NCBI GenBank assembly: GCA_902632875.1
Contig: CACPEI010000021.1
Coordinates: forward strand, 1-7,413
DNA length: 7,413 nt
Reading direction: 5' to 3'
Source of the DNA: an uncultured Pelagibacteraceae bacterium
Lineage (GTDB): Bacteria; Pseudomonadota; Alphaproteobacteria; Pelagibacterales; Pelagibacteraceae
Position 1 is the first letter of the stretch. The number at the start of each line of letters is the position of its first letter. The translations under genes were made by a program, and so were the position numbers. Below the pieces are notes generated by a model that searched no databases, was not told the DNA's origin, and worked only from the letters and a program-made list of their open reading frames with translations. Positions 7,054 through 7,413 of the stretch are shown here, in pieces.

Positions 7054-7056
7054 CAA

Positions 7057-7413
7057 TTATTTGTTAAGTCTTTTGTAAATTCTATTTAATGCATTTACTA
7101 CAGATTTATAAGCCCCTCTCTTACTCATTTCTTTTAAACCTTGTTCGTTTAAACCTTTTGGAGTTTGAGACTCTTTGACTAAATGTCTTAAATCTTTTTT
7201 TGAATTTACAACTGCATCTTCAGATAAGGCCAAAAATAAAGTTGTTATATATTTCTGTGCATCAGATCTTTTAATACCTTTTTTTATCAACCAAGTACTC
7301 ATCACATTTAATATTTCATAATAAGATGCCATCATCCCAGATGTTGACCAGAAATTAATTGATAATTTTTCATTTTTAATTTCAATGGTAGATCCAATTT
7401 TATTAAAAAAATT
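7057..7413 (-). CDS. Pyrroline-5-carboxylate reductase-like protein, C-terminal part (N-terminus beyond right edge)
   Basis: The minus-strand frame is open from the window edge at 7413 to the TAA at 7059-7057, giving 118 residues. An internal ATG at 7335 would yield 92, but the 26 residues before it are in frame and fit the family, so that ATG is not a real start. The visible part matches the helical ProC dimerisation domain: FNKIGSTIEIKNEKLSIN (3-20, end of the Rossmann part), then STSGMMASYYEIL where ProC has a SGSGPAY-like motif, and KESQTPKGLNEQGLKEM where ProC has the PGGTT loop. Classical ProC reduces pyrroline-5-carboxylate to proline with NAD(P)H. The changed loop (TPKGLNEQ) suggests a side branch of the family, so the imine substrate is uncertain. 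It ends 3 bases before the livG ATG, which puts it in the transporter operon. Confidence 0.7.
   Translation of the reverse strand, partial: NFFNKIGSTIEIKNEKLSINFWSTSGMMASYYEILNVMSTWLIKKGIKRSDAQKYITTLFLALSEDAVVNSKKDLRHLVKESQTPKGLNEQGLKEMSKRGAYKSVVNALNRIYKRLNK

Noticed and set aside
6857..7078. Plus-strand open frame inside livG
   Set aside because: Antisense to the Walker A region of livG; a shadow frame.
7057..7335. A separate small 92-residue gene starting at the ATG at 7335
   Set aside because: The same frame stays open to the window edge and the extra residues fit the ProC-like family, so the ATG is internal to a larger gene.

Overview
The window looks like a piece of a streamlined, very AT-rich alphaproteobacterial genome, most likely SAR11 (Pelagibacterales) or a close marine relative. 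The basis is the strong A/T bias at third codon positions, gene junctions of only a few bases or overlapping, the near absence of non-coding DNA, and the content: an osmolyte/amino-acid ABC importer beside ectoine-catabolism-type genes. The taxonomic call is inference from composition and gene style.

Layout. Positions 1-1012 (minus) hold most of an M24-fold hydrolase of the ectoine hydrolase (DoeA/EutD) type, cut by the left edge. Positions 1015-1761 (minus) hold an Asp/Glu racemase-fold protein of the maleate isomerase/EutA type, two bases upstream of the hydrolase and surely co-transcribed with it. A divergent intergenic region of about 105 bases follows. A periplasmic binding protein of the branched-chain amino-acid (HAAT) ABC family is then read on the plus strand (1870-3051) and ends at a strong intrinsic terminator (3071-3104). 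Convergent to it on the minus strand is a tight operon whose right end is cut: a pyrroline-5-carboxylate-reductase-like gene (7057-7413, C-terminal part), the two ATPases livG and livF, the two permeases livH and livM, and possibly a 23-residue membrane peptide (3103-3174).

How it fits together. The five transporter genes make one complete HAAT importer (binding protein, two permeases, two ATPases), although the binding protein is transcribed apart from the membrane and ATPase parts. The two genes divergent from the binding protein resemble EutD and EutA of ectoine/5-hydroxyectoine degradation. The simplest reading is uptake and ring opening of ectoine or a similar cyclic amino-acid-like solute, with the transporter being HAAT type instead of the known Ehu (polar amino-acid ABC) or Ueh (TRAP) ectoine importers. 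The substrate is an inference from neighbourhood; nothing in the binding protein sequence alone proves it. No RNA genes, insertion sequences, CRISPR arrays or phage genes were seen.
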